Shown here piece after piece: positions 10,578 to 19,000 of a stretch of 64,000 bases of DNA (positions are counted from its first letter, which is position 1; every line of letters begins with the position of its first letter). Source of the stretch: Myxococcales bacterium (lineage in GTDB: Bacteria > Myxococcota_A > UBA796 > GCA-2862545); NCBI GenBank assembly GCA_019634415.1, contig JAHQVJ010000040.1, forward strand, positions 1 through 64,000. Reading direction: 5' to 3'. The notes below the pieces were generated by a model that saw nothing but the letters and a program-made list of their open reading frames with translations, was not told the origin of the DNA and searched no databases. Both the position numbers and the translations under genes were made by a program.

Positions 10578-11626
10578 CAGGTCTCGCCGTGCCGCAGCGC
10601 CGCCCAGAGCAGCGGCTCGGGGTGGGCATGGTCACCGAAGGTGGCGAAGCCCGACTCCTTGCAGCCTCCCTGACAGGATCGCTCGAAGGCGCAGCCGCGG
10701 CACATCTCGGGCACCGAGCGCACGAAGGTGGCGGGATAGCTCGACGCCATGATGGTGTCCCAGTCGTCCCGGGCCAGGTTGCCCAGCACGCCGGTGGACA
10801 GGTTGCAGCTGCGCACGTTGCCCATCACGTCCACCACCAGGTTCGGAGAAGACGACCCCGTGGAGCAGGAGCCGAAGCGCACCCACGGCGTGCGCTCGTA
10901 CCGCACCAGACACGGGGGAATGGGCATGGCCGTGCCCACAGCGATGTTCCACGCTCGGCCCAGCCGGTCCGCCACCGCCAGATCGGCCTCGATGTCCTCG
11001 ACTGAGGGCATCAGGCGCTCGATGTGGTGGATCGCACCGCCGGTGGGCGACATGCGGTTGTAGGAGAGCTGCTGCACACCGAGCACGTGGCACAGCTCCA
11101 TCACCGACTCGAGGTGACCCGCGTTCTCGCGCATGGCCACGTAGCAAACCTGGACCCCCACCCCAGCCTGGCGCAGCGCGACGGCAGCGCGCACCGTGTC
11201 GTCGAAGCAGACGGCCCCCTTGAGGCGGTCGTGCAGCTCCCTGTCGGCGGACAGCAGCGTGAGCTGCACCCAGCCCACCCCGATCTCCGCCAGCCGACGG
11301 GCGACGGCGTCGGTGACGTGGCTGCCGTTGGTGATCAGGGTGACGGACGGCACCAGGCTGGCAGCGTGGGCGATGAGGTCCAACGCACCCACCGCCAGCA
11401 GCGGCTCGCCGCCGGTGATGGTCACGTGGGTGCAGCCCGACTGGGTGATCCCCTTGGTCATCAGGCGCTTCAGGGCACCGGTGCGCAGCTGGTCCTGCAC
11501 GGAGTACTGCTGGGCGTCCCCTGGCTCGGCGCCCCACACGTTGTAGCAATGGGCACAGCGGTGATCGCAGGCGGCGGACAGCTCGAAGTCCAACCGCGGC
11601 ACCGCCGTGCCGTCACTGACCGACAT
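10577..11626 (-). CDS. SPASM-domain radical SAM enzyme (candidate peptide-modifying)
   Basis: 349 residues from the ATG (a GTG one codon upstream is possible). The radical SAM cluster motif is CDHRCAHC (Cys20/24/27), followed by VTITGGEPLLA and the TIM-barrel strands. The C-terminal SPASM region has paired Cys: FGSCSTG, VRSCNLS, MCRGCAF and SCQGGCKESG, enough for auxiliary Fe-S clusters. SPASM enzymes typically install thioether, C-C or oxidative changes on ribosomal peptides. The gene start lies within the last codons of the small Cys/Asp/Thr-rich gene, and its stop overlaps the B12 enzyme, so all three are probably made together. Class is certain; substrate and reaction are inferred. Confidence 0.9.
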   Translation of the reverse strand: MSVSDGTAVPRLDFELSAACDHRCAHCYNVWGAEPGDAQQYSVQDQLRTGALKRLMTKGITQSGCTHVTITGGEPLLAVGALDLIAHAASLVPSVTLITNGSHVTDAVARRLAEIGVGWVQLTLLSADRELHDRLKGAVCFDDTVRAAVALRQAGVGVQVCYVAMRENAGHLESVMELCHVLGVQQLSYNRMSPTGGAIHHIERLMPSVEDIEADLAVADRLGRAWNIAVGTAMPIPPCLVRYERTPWVRFGSCSTGSSSPNLVVDVMGNVRSCNLSTGVLGNLARDDWDTIMASSYPATFVRSVPEMCRGCAFERSCQGGCKESGFATFGDHAHPEPLLWAALRHGET

Positions 11627-12020
11627 CACCCGACAGGCGCGCGATCACGTCCTCGGGGAGGACACCGCTGGCGGCGAGCCGCTCGAACAGCTCGCTGCGG
11701 TCGGGCGCCGCCGCGGCCGCATCCGCTTCCTTCTTCTTCTCTGTGCCGGTGTCGCCGGTCTTCGTGGGGAAGTCCAGGCACGGCCCGTAGGTGGCGGTGT
11801 CCGACGTGTCCGTGTCGGCGTCCGTGTCCGTGTCCGTGTCCGTGTCCGTGTCCGTGTCCGCGTCGGTATCGCTGTCGGTGTAGGTGTCGGTGAACGTCGT
11901 GTAGTCCAGACACGGAGTGGCGAGAACGAGGCACGGCTTGTTGGAGAGGAGATCGCACGCCGAGGTGATCGTGAGCCCCAGGGCTGCCAGCACCGAGGGG
12001 GACAAGGGCTTGGGTGGCAT
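11613..12020 (-). CDS. Small Cys/Asp/Thr-rich protein, candidate RiPP precursor
   Basis: 135 residues, no family recognised. Residues 1-28 are leader-like or a weak lipoprotein signal (SVLAALGLTITSAC). Then come PCLVLATPCLDY (Cys30, Cys37), a low-complexity Asp-Thr/Ala run (45-75), a second YGPCLDF (Cys81), a Lys/Ala/Glu linker and a helical C-terminus (SELFERLAASGVLPEDVIARL). The motif Pro-Cys-Leu-Asp-aromatic occurs twice, flanking the Asp-Thr run. The AGGAGGTG ribosome site is near perfect, unlike most neighbours, suggesting high yield. It overlaps the SPASM enzyme start by 14 nt, the arrangement expected of a substrate gene. Against this, Asp-Thr linkers also occur in an unrelated lipoprotein here (49472-50869). 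Precursor role is an inference. Confidence 0.8.
   Translation of the reverse strand: MPPKPLSPSVLAALGLTITSACDLLSNKPCLVLATPCLDYTTFTDTYTDSDTDADTDTDTDTDTDTDADTDTSDTATYGPCLDFPTKTGDTGTEKKKEADAAAAAPDRSELFERLAASGVLPEDVIARLSGDVGQ
11821..11860. repeat. Hexanucleotide microsatellite TCCGTG, about 6.7 copies
   Basis: Six perfect TCCGTG units plus four bases, with degenerate units on both sides. On the coding (minus) strand it encodes alternating Asp-Thr inside the candidate precursor. Because the unit is 6 nt, gain or loss of copies keeps the frame and changes only linker length by Asp-Thr steps. Confidence 0.9.
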
Positions 12021-12025
12021 CGTGG

Positions 12026-12033
12026 CACCTCCT
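12026..12033 (-). promoter_or_regulatory. Strong ribosome binding site of the candidate precursor gene
   Basis: AGGAGGTG on the minus strand, 5-7 nt before the ATG, nearly the full anti-Shine-Dalgarno complement and the best such site noticed in the window. It fixes the start codon and fits a gene whose product is needed in excess over its modifying enzymes. Confidence 0.75.
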
Positions 12034-12053
12034 ACGTCCGCCCAGCACAACGC

Positions 12054-12059
12054 AGTATA
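12054..12059 (-). promoter_or_regulatory. Possible -10 element for the leftward six-gene chain
   Basis: TATACT on the minus strand, in the 67-nt gap between the precursor gene and the divergent hydrolase gene. Five of six bases match the sigma-70 consensus, but no clear -35 is present at the right distance. The same AT island (TATAG) could serve the rightward gene. Confidence 0.3.
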
Positions 12060-12087
12060 GCCGCTGTTTCGCGCCCCGGGAGGCTGC

Positions 12088-13443
12088 ATGCGCTGGACGA
12101 GTCTGGGACATGCCGGATGGCTTGTGGAGGCCTCGGGACTGAGGCTGCTCTTCGACCCGATCCTGGGCGACGATCTGCACGGGGGCGTGCACGTCGCCCA
12201 CCCGCCCCGCACCATCGATCCCACCGGCCTGAAGCCCGACGTGGTGCTCGTCAGCCACGTCCACCCCGACCACTTCGACGTGCCGTCGTTGGCTACGCTG
12301 GCGAGGCTCTTCCCCGACGCCCCGGTGCTCACGCCCGATCCACTGGTGGTGGAGTCGGCCGAGGCCCTCGGCTTCCGGGTCGCGCGCCTCCTCGAGCCGA
12401 GCAAGGTGCTCACCTTGGGAGGGGTCACGCTGATGACCACGCCCTCCGATGCCCCGGTGAAGGAGTGGGGCATGGTGGTGGCCGACGACAGCGGCTGCGT
12501 GTGGAACCAGGTGGACTCGGTGATCGACGCCTCGATGGTGGGCGAGGTGCGACGGGCGGTGGCCAGCACGCTGGACGGAGCTGGCATCGACGTGGGGCTG
12601 GTGCACGCCTGCCCGCTTCGCGAGCTGGCCGCCGTGACCGCGGGGGACCTGGGGTTTCCCTACCGTGGCTGGGCCGACAAGCTCGAGGCGTGGGCAGCCT
12701 TGCAGGCACGCGCCGTGGTTCCCGCCGCGACCGGCTTTCGCCACGCCGCGCCCTTCGCCTGGCGAGACGCCCACGTCTTCCCGACCACCGCCGACGCCGT
12801 TCGGCGCGACCTGGCGGTGGCTGCCCCCGATGTGCGTACCCTGAGCTGTCCGCCGGGGAGCACGCTGATCGTGACCCCCGAGGCCATCGAGGTGCAACCT
12901 GGCTGCAGCTACGTGACGCCGCTGCCGGAGCCCCCGCTGCCCCCGTGGATGCCCCTGCACATCCCCGAGGTGGTCGATCCGGCTCTGGGAGGCGAGACGG
13001 CAGCGCAGATCCGCGCCGAGATCGATCCCTGGCTCCGAGGCGAGCTGGCGCCCGCGGTGGCCACCCACGCCCCGCGCCTCGGGGTGGCGCGGCCCCTCAC
13101 CCTCGTGCTGGACGTGGTGCTCCCCGATGCCACCCACGACGTCCACATCTTCGTCGCCGAGGAGGGTGGGTGCACCCATCGGCGTTCGCGTCGCGTGGAC
13201 GTGGGCCACGACGCGGTGGTGGTGGTCGCTGGCTCCATGCTGGCGGACGTGGTGGCGGGTCGCAGGCACTGGGGCGAGCCCCTGCTCGCGGGCCTGCTGC
13301 GCAGCGCACGCCGGGTGGCGTCGCTGCCGGTGTTCTTCCCCTACTGGGTCCTGCCCTACCGGCGCAGCGTGGAGCGCTGGGTGCGGTCACTGGTCGCGGA
13401 TCACACGAGACGCCACCACCGGATCGAGGGCGACGGCGTGTAG
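12088..13443 (+). CDS. Metallo-beta-lactamase-fold hydrolase
   Basis: 451 residues. The N-terminal part shows the MBL fold: GHAGWLVEASGLRLLFDPIL, then the metal motif SHVHPDHFD (HxHxDH), near residue 58. Later strands carry candidate ligand residues (VHACP, ATGFRHAAPF). The first 250 residues resemble UlaG-like MBL proteins that act on sugar-phosphate or phospholipid-type substrates; the C-terminal 200 residues are not recognised. No signal peptide, so cytoplasmic. The start has GGGAGG 4 nt upstream. It is divergent from the candidate RiPP chain and its 3' end overlaps the next, oppositely oriented gene by 57 nt. Substrate cannot be told. Confidence 0.82.
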   Translation: MRWTSLGHAGWLVEASGLRLLFDPILGDDLHGGVHVAHPPRTIDPTGLKPDVVLVSHVHPDHFDVPSLATLARLFPDAPVLTPDPLVVESAEALGFRVARLLEPSKVLTLGGVTLMTTPSDAPVKEWGMVVADDSGCVWNQVDSVIDASMVGEVRRAVASTLDGAGIDVGLVHACPLRELAAVTAGDLGFPYRGWADKLEAWAALQARAVVPAATGFRHAAPFAWRDAHVFPTTADAVRRDLAVAAPDVRTLSCPPGSTLIVTPEAIEVQPGCSYVTPLPEPPLPPWMPLHIPEVVDPALGGETAAQIRAEIDPWLRGELAPAVATHAPRLGVARPLTLVLDVVLPDATHDVHIFVAEEGGCTHRRSRRVDVGHDAVVVVAGSMLADVVAGRRHWGEPLLAGLLRSARRVASLPVFFPYWVLPYRRSVERWVRSLVADHTRRHHRIEGDGV

Positions 13444-13848
13444 GCGCACGAGCCGCGCCGTGGGGATCGAGGTCGACAGCACCACGTAGAAGCCCCGCAC
13501 CCGCAGCACCGGCTCGAGCGGCGCCCCACCCTGGTACTCGCACGACACGTCGTTGAACGGGAACAAGGTGCGAGGGCCGGGCCGGATCTCCAGCAGCAGG
13601 TGATTGTCGCCCTCGGGAGGTCCGACAGAGATCACGGTGTCGGCGTCTTGGCGCAAGCCCCCGAAGGCAGCATCGCGGCAGCGATCGTCGTCGGCCGCCG
13701 GCCACACGGCGTCGACGTACACCAGCTCGCCGTCCACCACATCACCCAGCGCCTCCATGGAGGGATCGAGTGCCACCACCCGCACCGCGGGCCTGTGGGC
13801 CTGAGCCGTCGCACTGACCAAGGACAGGAGCCCGCCCACCAACCACAT
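13387..13848 (-). CDS. Exported protein of unknown function
   Basis: 153 residues. A signal peptide is evident (MWLVGGLLSLVSATAQA, cleavage after AQA). The mature part has two Cys (in DDDRC and VSCEYQGG), which may form a disulfide, and alternating strands such as LVYVDAVWP and GFYVVLSTS. No family is recognised. The last 57 nt overlap the convergent hydrolase gene in another frame, so the C-terminal sequence of one gene is constrained by the other. The frame has consistent GC3 bias and a good signal peptide, supporting a real gene. It is divergent from the following lipoprotein gene by 63 nt. Confidence 0.65.
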   Translation of the reverse strand: MWLVGGLLSLVSATAQAHRPAVRVVALDPSMEALGDVVDGELVYVDAVWPAADDDRCRDAAFGGLRQDADTVISVGPPEGDNHLLLEIRPGPRTLFPFNDVSCEYQGGAPLEPVLRVRGFYVVLSTSIPTARLVRLHAVALDPVVASRVIRDQ

Positions 13849-13911
13849 TCGTCACCTCGCCGCCCGCTCCCCTAACTCCAAGGTAGGCTCCCCCCCGCAC
13901 CCGGAGCGGAC

Positions 13912-15078
13912 ATGTTCTCCTTGCTGCTGATCGGCGGCTGCGCATCGGTCATTCCCCAGTACGAAGCAGCCATGGAGCGCGCCCTCGCGGATCCGGGCCC
14001 CACCCCCACGGAGTGGGTGCCCGATGCCGTGCTCCACCTGTCGAGCGCCACCGTCAACGACGTCGTGCAGTCCTCCATCGAGGACTACGGCACCTTCTCC
14101 TCCACCTTCGACTTCACGGTGGCGCAGCTGTCGCCCGACATGACGCTCACCAAGATGGAGATCAGCGCCGGCAATCGCTGCGACGACTGCCTGGGGATCG
14201 CCATCGAGCTGGCGGGCGACCTCAAGTTCTCCTCTCCCGTGATCGGCACCGGCTCCACCGAGCTGGGCGCCACGGGCAGCCTCGACGCCCGCTTCGACAT
14301 CGAGCAGAACGCCGAGGGAGACTTCACCGTCACGGTGCAGCCCCACCGGTTCCGCTTCCTCGACGTCTCCCTCGGCTCGGTGAGCGCAGGCGTCGCCGGC
14401 CTGGGAGAGACCATCCAGGACTGGATCGATCGCAACCTCGTCGCGCAGGTGCCTCCCCAGGAGATCATGGTGATCGCCCAAGAGGATCTGCCCCTGGCCG
14501 ACGTGAAGATCGTGCCCGACGGCGACACGATCCAGTTCCACATGCTCACGATGGCCTCGGAGCGCGGTCGCGTGGACACCCAAGGCCCCAAGCCCGAGAC
14601 GGGCTGGCGCATGGACATCTCCACGGACTCCCTGATCGCGCTGGCGCGAGCCGAGGCGTTCCAGGCAGAGAAGATGGCCCGCGGCATCGTCGCAGAGCCC
14701 ACACTCCTCTCCATGGACGGCGAGACGTTCCAGATGGGGCTGCGTCTGTGGCGCACGGAAGGTCGGGGATGGTGGCGCGACTACCTCGTCAACGGTGCCA
14801 TCGCCGTCGAGCAGGACGAGATCCGCCTCACCGCGACGGACGTGGAGCAGACGGGCCGATCTCCCGGAGCCGCCGCGGCCGACCCGCTGTCCGCCCTCGC
14901 GAGGGGCCTGATCCTTCGCTACATCGAGAAGGCCTTCGAGACGAGCATGCCCGCCGCGCAAGGGGAAGGCACGGTGGTGCTGATCGAGTCGATCAAGGCC
15001 ATGGAGGGAAGTATCCGTGCAGGAGGCTCCCTGTCCGTGGAGGGTCCCGAAGAGCCCATCTACGGCCCTCCAATGTGA
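13912..15078 (+). CDS. Lipoprotein of unknown function
   Basis: 388 residues. Lipobox in MFSLLLIGGCASV, so Cys10 would be lipidated. The mature protein is rich in alternating strands (FDFTVAQLSPDMTLTKMEIS; VTVQPHRFRFLDVSLGSV), has one CDDC motif, and a helix near IQDWIDRN, a pattern reminiscent of extended lipid-binding beta folds, though no family could be named. A GGAG lies upstream of the ATG. It is followed by an AT-rich hairpin and then the convergent PP2C gene. No catalytic motif. Periplasmic or outer-membrane location is inferred from the lipobox only. Confidence 0.75.
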   Translation: MFSLLLIGGCASVIPQYEAAMERALADPGPTPTEWVPDAVLHLSSATVNDVVQSSIEDYGTFSSTFDFTVAQLSPDMTLTKMEISAGNRCDDCLGIAIELAGDLKFSSPVIGTGSTELGATGSLDARFDIEQNAEGDFTVTVQPHRFRFLDVSLGSVSAGVAGLGETIQDWIDRNLVAQVPPQEIMVIAQEDLPLADVKIVPDGDTIQFHMLTMASERGRVDTQGPKPETGWRMDISTDSLIALARAEAFQAEKMARGIVAEPTLLSMDGETFQMGLRLWRTEGRGWWRDYLVNGAIAVEQDEIRLTATDVEQTGRSPGAAAADPLSALARGLILRYIEKAFETSMPAAQGEGTVVLIESIKAMEGSIRAGGSLSVEGPEEPIYGPPM

Positions 15079-15080
15079 CA

Positions 15081-15102
15081 GAATTTCCGTGAAGGAAAAT
15101 TC
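15081..15102. terminator. AT-rich hairpin between convergent genes
   Basis: GAATTTCC (15081-15088), loop GTGAA, then GGAAAATTC (15094-15102): an eight-pair stem with one bulged A. It is strikingly AT-rich for this genome and fills the 27-nt gap between two convergent stops. There is no run of T after it, so intrinsic termination is plausible but not shown. Confidence 0.45.
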
Positions 15103-15105
15103 GAC

Positions 15106-15870
15106 TCAGCCCGAGGCGCCGACCACGATCACCGTGACGTTGTCTTCGCTACCGTTCTTCAGGGCTTCCTCGGTGAGCACGTGCGCGAGCATGTCGAGGG
15201 GCGTGTCGGCCACGATCGTCTCGATGGCCGAGTCGTCGAGGGGATCCGTCATCCCGTCGCTACACAATACGAATACGTCTCCAGGTTCCACCACCCGGGT
15301 GGTGGTGTCTGGCTCGACGGGCCCATGAAAGCCGACGGACTGGGTGAGGATGTGCTTGTGTGGCAGCAACCGCGCTAGCTCGGGCGTGAGCCGACCCGCA
15401 TCGATCTCCTGCTGCACCACGGTGTGGTCACGCGTGAGGCGCGTGAGCCTCCCTTCGCGGAACAGGTAGGCGCGGGAGTCGCCCACGTGCGCCAGGTGCG
15501 CCTGGTCTCCGTCCACCACCAGCACCACCAAGGTGGTTCCCATCCCCCGCGTCTCGGGCCGCGCCTCGGCCTCCCGACGAATGCGGATGGAGGCCTGGTT
15601 CATGGAGTACCGCAGCCGCTCGCGCAGGATGTCTGCAGGGTCCTCCGAGTCGTGATCGCGCACGAGGCGTGTCTCGTCGGGATCGGCGGCGCCCACCAGC
15701 GTGTTGTGCACCACGTCCGTGGCCATGGCCGAGGCCACCTCGCCCGCCGCGTGGCCTCCCATGCCGTCGGCCACGACGAACACGCCCGCCTCGAGATCGA
15801 TCTTCCAGGCGTCCTCGTTGTGCTCCCGTACCGGCCCGGTCTCCGAGACCGCGTACGCTTCCCACTCCAT
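15106..15870 (-). CDS. PP2C-type serine/threonine protein phosphatase
   Basis: 254 residues from the ATG with GAGG 5 nt upstream; an in-frame GTG at 15888 would add six residues. All PP2C metal motifs are present: REHNEDAW, VVADGMGGHAAGE, GMGTTLVVLVV, AHVGDSRAYLF, LCSDGMTDPLDD and SEDNVTVIVV. Such enzymes remove phosphate from Ser/Thr in an Mn/Mg-dependent way and commonly oppose Hanks-type kinases. No membrane segment or extra domain. It is divergent from the first of three tandem kinases across 132 nt, so it probably counteracts that signalling cluster. Confidence 0.95.
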   Translation of the reverse strand: MEWEAYAVSETGPVREHNEDAWKIDLEAGVFVVADGMGGHAAGEVASAMATDVVHNTLVGAADPDETRLVRDHDSEDPADILRERLRYSMNQASIRIRREAEARPETRGMGTTLVVLVVDGDQAHLAHVGDSRAYLFREGRLTRLTRDHTVVQQEIDAGRLTPELARLLPHKHILTQSVGFHGPVEPDTTTRVVEPGDVFVLCSDGMTDPLDDSAIETIVADTPLDMLAHVLTEEALKNGSEDNVTVIVVGASG

Positions 15871-15911
15871 GCTGTCCTCACCAACCACAGCTGACCCGTG
15901 GCAATCTCGAA

Positions 15912-15919
15912 ACTATAGT
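15912..15919. promoter_or_regulatory. Possible shared -10 palindrome between phosphatase and kinase
   Basis: ACTATAGT is a perfect palindrome giving TATAGT on both strands (five of six to the -10 consensus), placed about 45 nt from the phosphatase ATG and 85 nt from the kinase GTG. No convincing -35 was seen. A single palindromic site could time expression of both divergent genes. Confidence 0.3.
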
Positions 15920-16002
15920 GTTTTCATGAGACCGTGGTCGGTTCGTTCGATCATCTGTTCGACGACTCCCCATTCCTCCCTGACTGAAGTCGCGGAGAGC
16001 CC

Positions 16003-19000
16003 GTGAGCAACGCCCCCATCCAGACCCTGGTCAAAGGGGAGCCCGAGCCGGGCGATCGCATCGGCGAGTACGAAGTGGTGGAGCGGCTGGCGCGTGGGGG
16101 AATGGCCACGGTCTACGGCGTTCGCCACGTACAACGCGGAGAGCCGCGGGCCCTCAAGCTGCTGCATCCGCTGGCGGGAGGCGACGAGAGCCGCGGGCGG
16201 TTTCGCCGCGAGTTCCGAGCGCTGTCGCGACTGCAGCACCCCAACGTGCTGCGGGTGCACGAGTCGGGCATGTACCACGGGCGTCCTTGGTTCACGATGG
16301 AGCGCCTCGAGGGCCACGACCTGCGGCAGGTCGTCGAGGCCCTGCAGTCCGCTCCGTCGGAGGCTCGCTTCGCCCGCGCCGAGGACATCCTCAAGCAGGT
16401 GGCACGAGCCCTGGCCTACGTGCACGACCGAGGTCTGGTGCACCGCGACGTGACGCCGGGCAACGTGTTCGTGCTGAGCGACGGCAAGGTCAAGCTCATG
16501 GACTTCGGGGTCGTCAAGGAAGCCGGCACCGATCTCACGGCGGTGGGGGCCGTGATCGGGACGGTGGCCTACATGGCGCCGGAGCAGATCACCGGCGTGG
16601 GCCTCGACGCGCGCGCAGACCTGTACTCCCTCGGAGCCGTGCTCTACCTGCTCCTCACGGGCAGGCGGGTGTTCTCGGCCCACACCATCCATGGCTTCAT
16701 GGAGAAGCACCTCAACGTTCGGCCCCGCCCCCCGAGCGAGTTCACCCCCGACGTGCCCACGCACCTCGAGGAGATCTGCCTGCGGCTGCTCGAGAAGGAG
16801 CCACGGGATCGCTTCGCCTCGGCGTCTCACCTGCTGCACGTACTGGGGGACCTGGAGCAGCGCGTCGACGTGGACGGGCAGTTCCCGGGCCGCACCGTGG
16901 GCCGCACCCTCCTGAGGGGCCAGCTCACCGAAGCCGTGGCGGAGGTGGCGGCCGGGCGCAAGGGGCGCGCCATGATCCTGTCGGGTCCAAGCGGCCAGGG
17001 CAAGACGCGCATGCTCGAGCTGGCGGAGCACCACGCACGCCGCCTGGGCCTCCAGATCGCCTCGGGGCGTTGTCGACACCACGCACGGCCCTTCGGCGCC
17101 TTCGTGAGCATCTACCGCTCCCTGCGCGGCAGCGACCCGCCAGAGGTGCTGGAGGCGGTGTTTCGAGGCGACGACAACGAGGGCAAGGTCTGGGAGCGCT
17201 ACCCGATCTTGAGCGCCTTCCGCGACGTGGTGGTGGCCAACGCCCCCATCGTGCTGATCATCGACGACCTGGACCGCGCAGACCCAGCCACCGTCGAGCT
17301 GCTCTCCTACCTGATCCGCAACACGCTGTCCCTGTCGGAGGAGCCCGTCCTGTTCCTCATGGGCCACGACGACGGGGAGCAGCGGATCCGCAACACGCTG
17401 GAGGAGCTCGGTCCCGTGAGCTGCGTGAAGCTGCAGCCCCTGGACGAGTCCGAGGTGGAGGAGCTGGTGGTCAGCCTCCTGGGCAACTCGGGCGCCGCCA
17501 GGGCCCTGTCGAGACGACTCATCGAGGAAGGGGATGGCTCCCCCGCGCTGATCGCCGAGATGCTGCGCGGCCTCATGGACGACGGGCTCATCCGCCGCCG
17601 CGACGACGCGAGCTACGAGCTGGTGGTCGGCTCCGCCGAGATCGCTCGTTCCAACCTTCCGATGCCAGCGTCCCTGCGCCAGGCGCTCCACGAGCGCCTC
17701 GCGGCGCTGTCGCAGCAAGCGCTCGCCATCGGGCGCGTGCTGGCCCACTCCCGCACCCGCATCGACACCGACGTGCTCATCGACGCCATGCCCATGGACG
17801 AGAAGACCGTCATGGCCGCGCTCGACGAGCTGATGGACGCCGGCATCGTGCAGGAGCACCGGAAGGGCGACGTGGAGCGTGTGGAGCTCGCCCACGGCCG
17901 CTTCCGCGAGGTGCTTGCCGAGGCGGTGCCCGACAAGACGCGCCAGGGCACCCATCGCGCCCTCGGAGAGGCGCTGGAGCGTCGGCACCGCGGCCAGACC
18001 GACAAGGTGGTGGAGGAGCTCGCCTACCACTTCGAGCAGGCCGCCCTGGCGCCCAAGGCCTACCAGTACCTGCTGCACACCGCCCACCGGCATCTGCAGC
18101 GCAGCCTCTACCACGAGGCCCTGGCCTTTCTCGACCGAGCCACCACGATGGAGCCCCGCGCGCGGCCCTACATGCTCCTCGACGAGGCCGACAAGCGACT
18201 CGCCGAGGCCTACCTGGCGCAGGCTCGGGCCCGACACGCCCTGGGTCAGCTGCCCGAGGCCGTGCAGGCCACACAGCGCGCCCAGGCCCTGGCCACGACC
18301 ATCAACGACCCTGGCTTGGAGGCTCGGGTGGCCATCGAGCTCGGGTCGCAGCTGCGCCTCCAGGGGAGCAGCGAGTCGGCGGAGGAGCAGGCGCGCCTCG
18401 CCATCAAGCGCGCCGAGGAGGCAGGCGATCAGCGGCTGCTCCCCCGTCCGCTGTACCAGCTGGCCGTCATCCAGTGGAGCAAGGGCGACCTGGCAGCTGC
18501 GGAGAAGTACTGGCGCCAGTCCTTGCAGATCGCACAGCAGCTGGGGGACGAGCGCGACGAAGGCTTCGGTCACAACGGCTTGGCGATCATCGCGCTGTGT
18601 CGTGGCAACTCGATGGACGCACGGCGGTGGTTCGAGCAGTCCGCCACGCTGTTCGAGCGGCTGGGCATGCTCAACCCCCTGGTGGTCGCACGGGTGAACC
18701 TCACCGAGATCTACGTGCACACCGGCATCCTCCGGAAGGCCCTGGCGCTCGCGGATCGCACCGTCGCTCAGGCAGAGGAGGTCGGGCACCATCAGGGCAT
18801 CGCCCTCGGAAAGGCCTGGCGCTCCCGGATCCTGCTGATTCTCGGGCGTGCCGAGGAGGCCGAGCGCGAAGCCACGGACGCCCTGAAGCGGGTGCGCCGC
18901 GTCGCGAACCGGGAACACGAGACCATGGTGCTGGGCGCGCTCGTGCACGCCCTGCTCGCCCGGGAGCACTGGGCCCGTGCCCTCGATCCCATCGAGCAGC

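Noticed and set aside
11620..11880. Asp-Thr tract alone as proof of a RiPP core
   Set aside because: A similar Asp/Thr/Ala run is the linker of an unrelated LTD lipoprotein (49472-50869), so the tract is a genome habit; the precursor call rests on gene order, the ribosome site and the PCLD motifs.
16441..16470. First kinase as a pseudokinase
   Set aside because: Lys52, Asp149 and DFG are intact; only the HRDxK Lys is Thr, as non-Lys residues also occur at this place in active kinases.
15913..18969. Very long open frame antisense to the first kinase, and similar ones at 20096-22786 and 24631-26640
   Set aside because: High GC3 makes antisense frames stop-free. The translations are His/Arg/Gln-rich without domains, while the sense frames hold full kinases.
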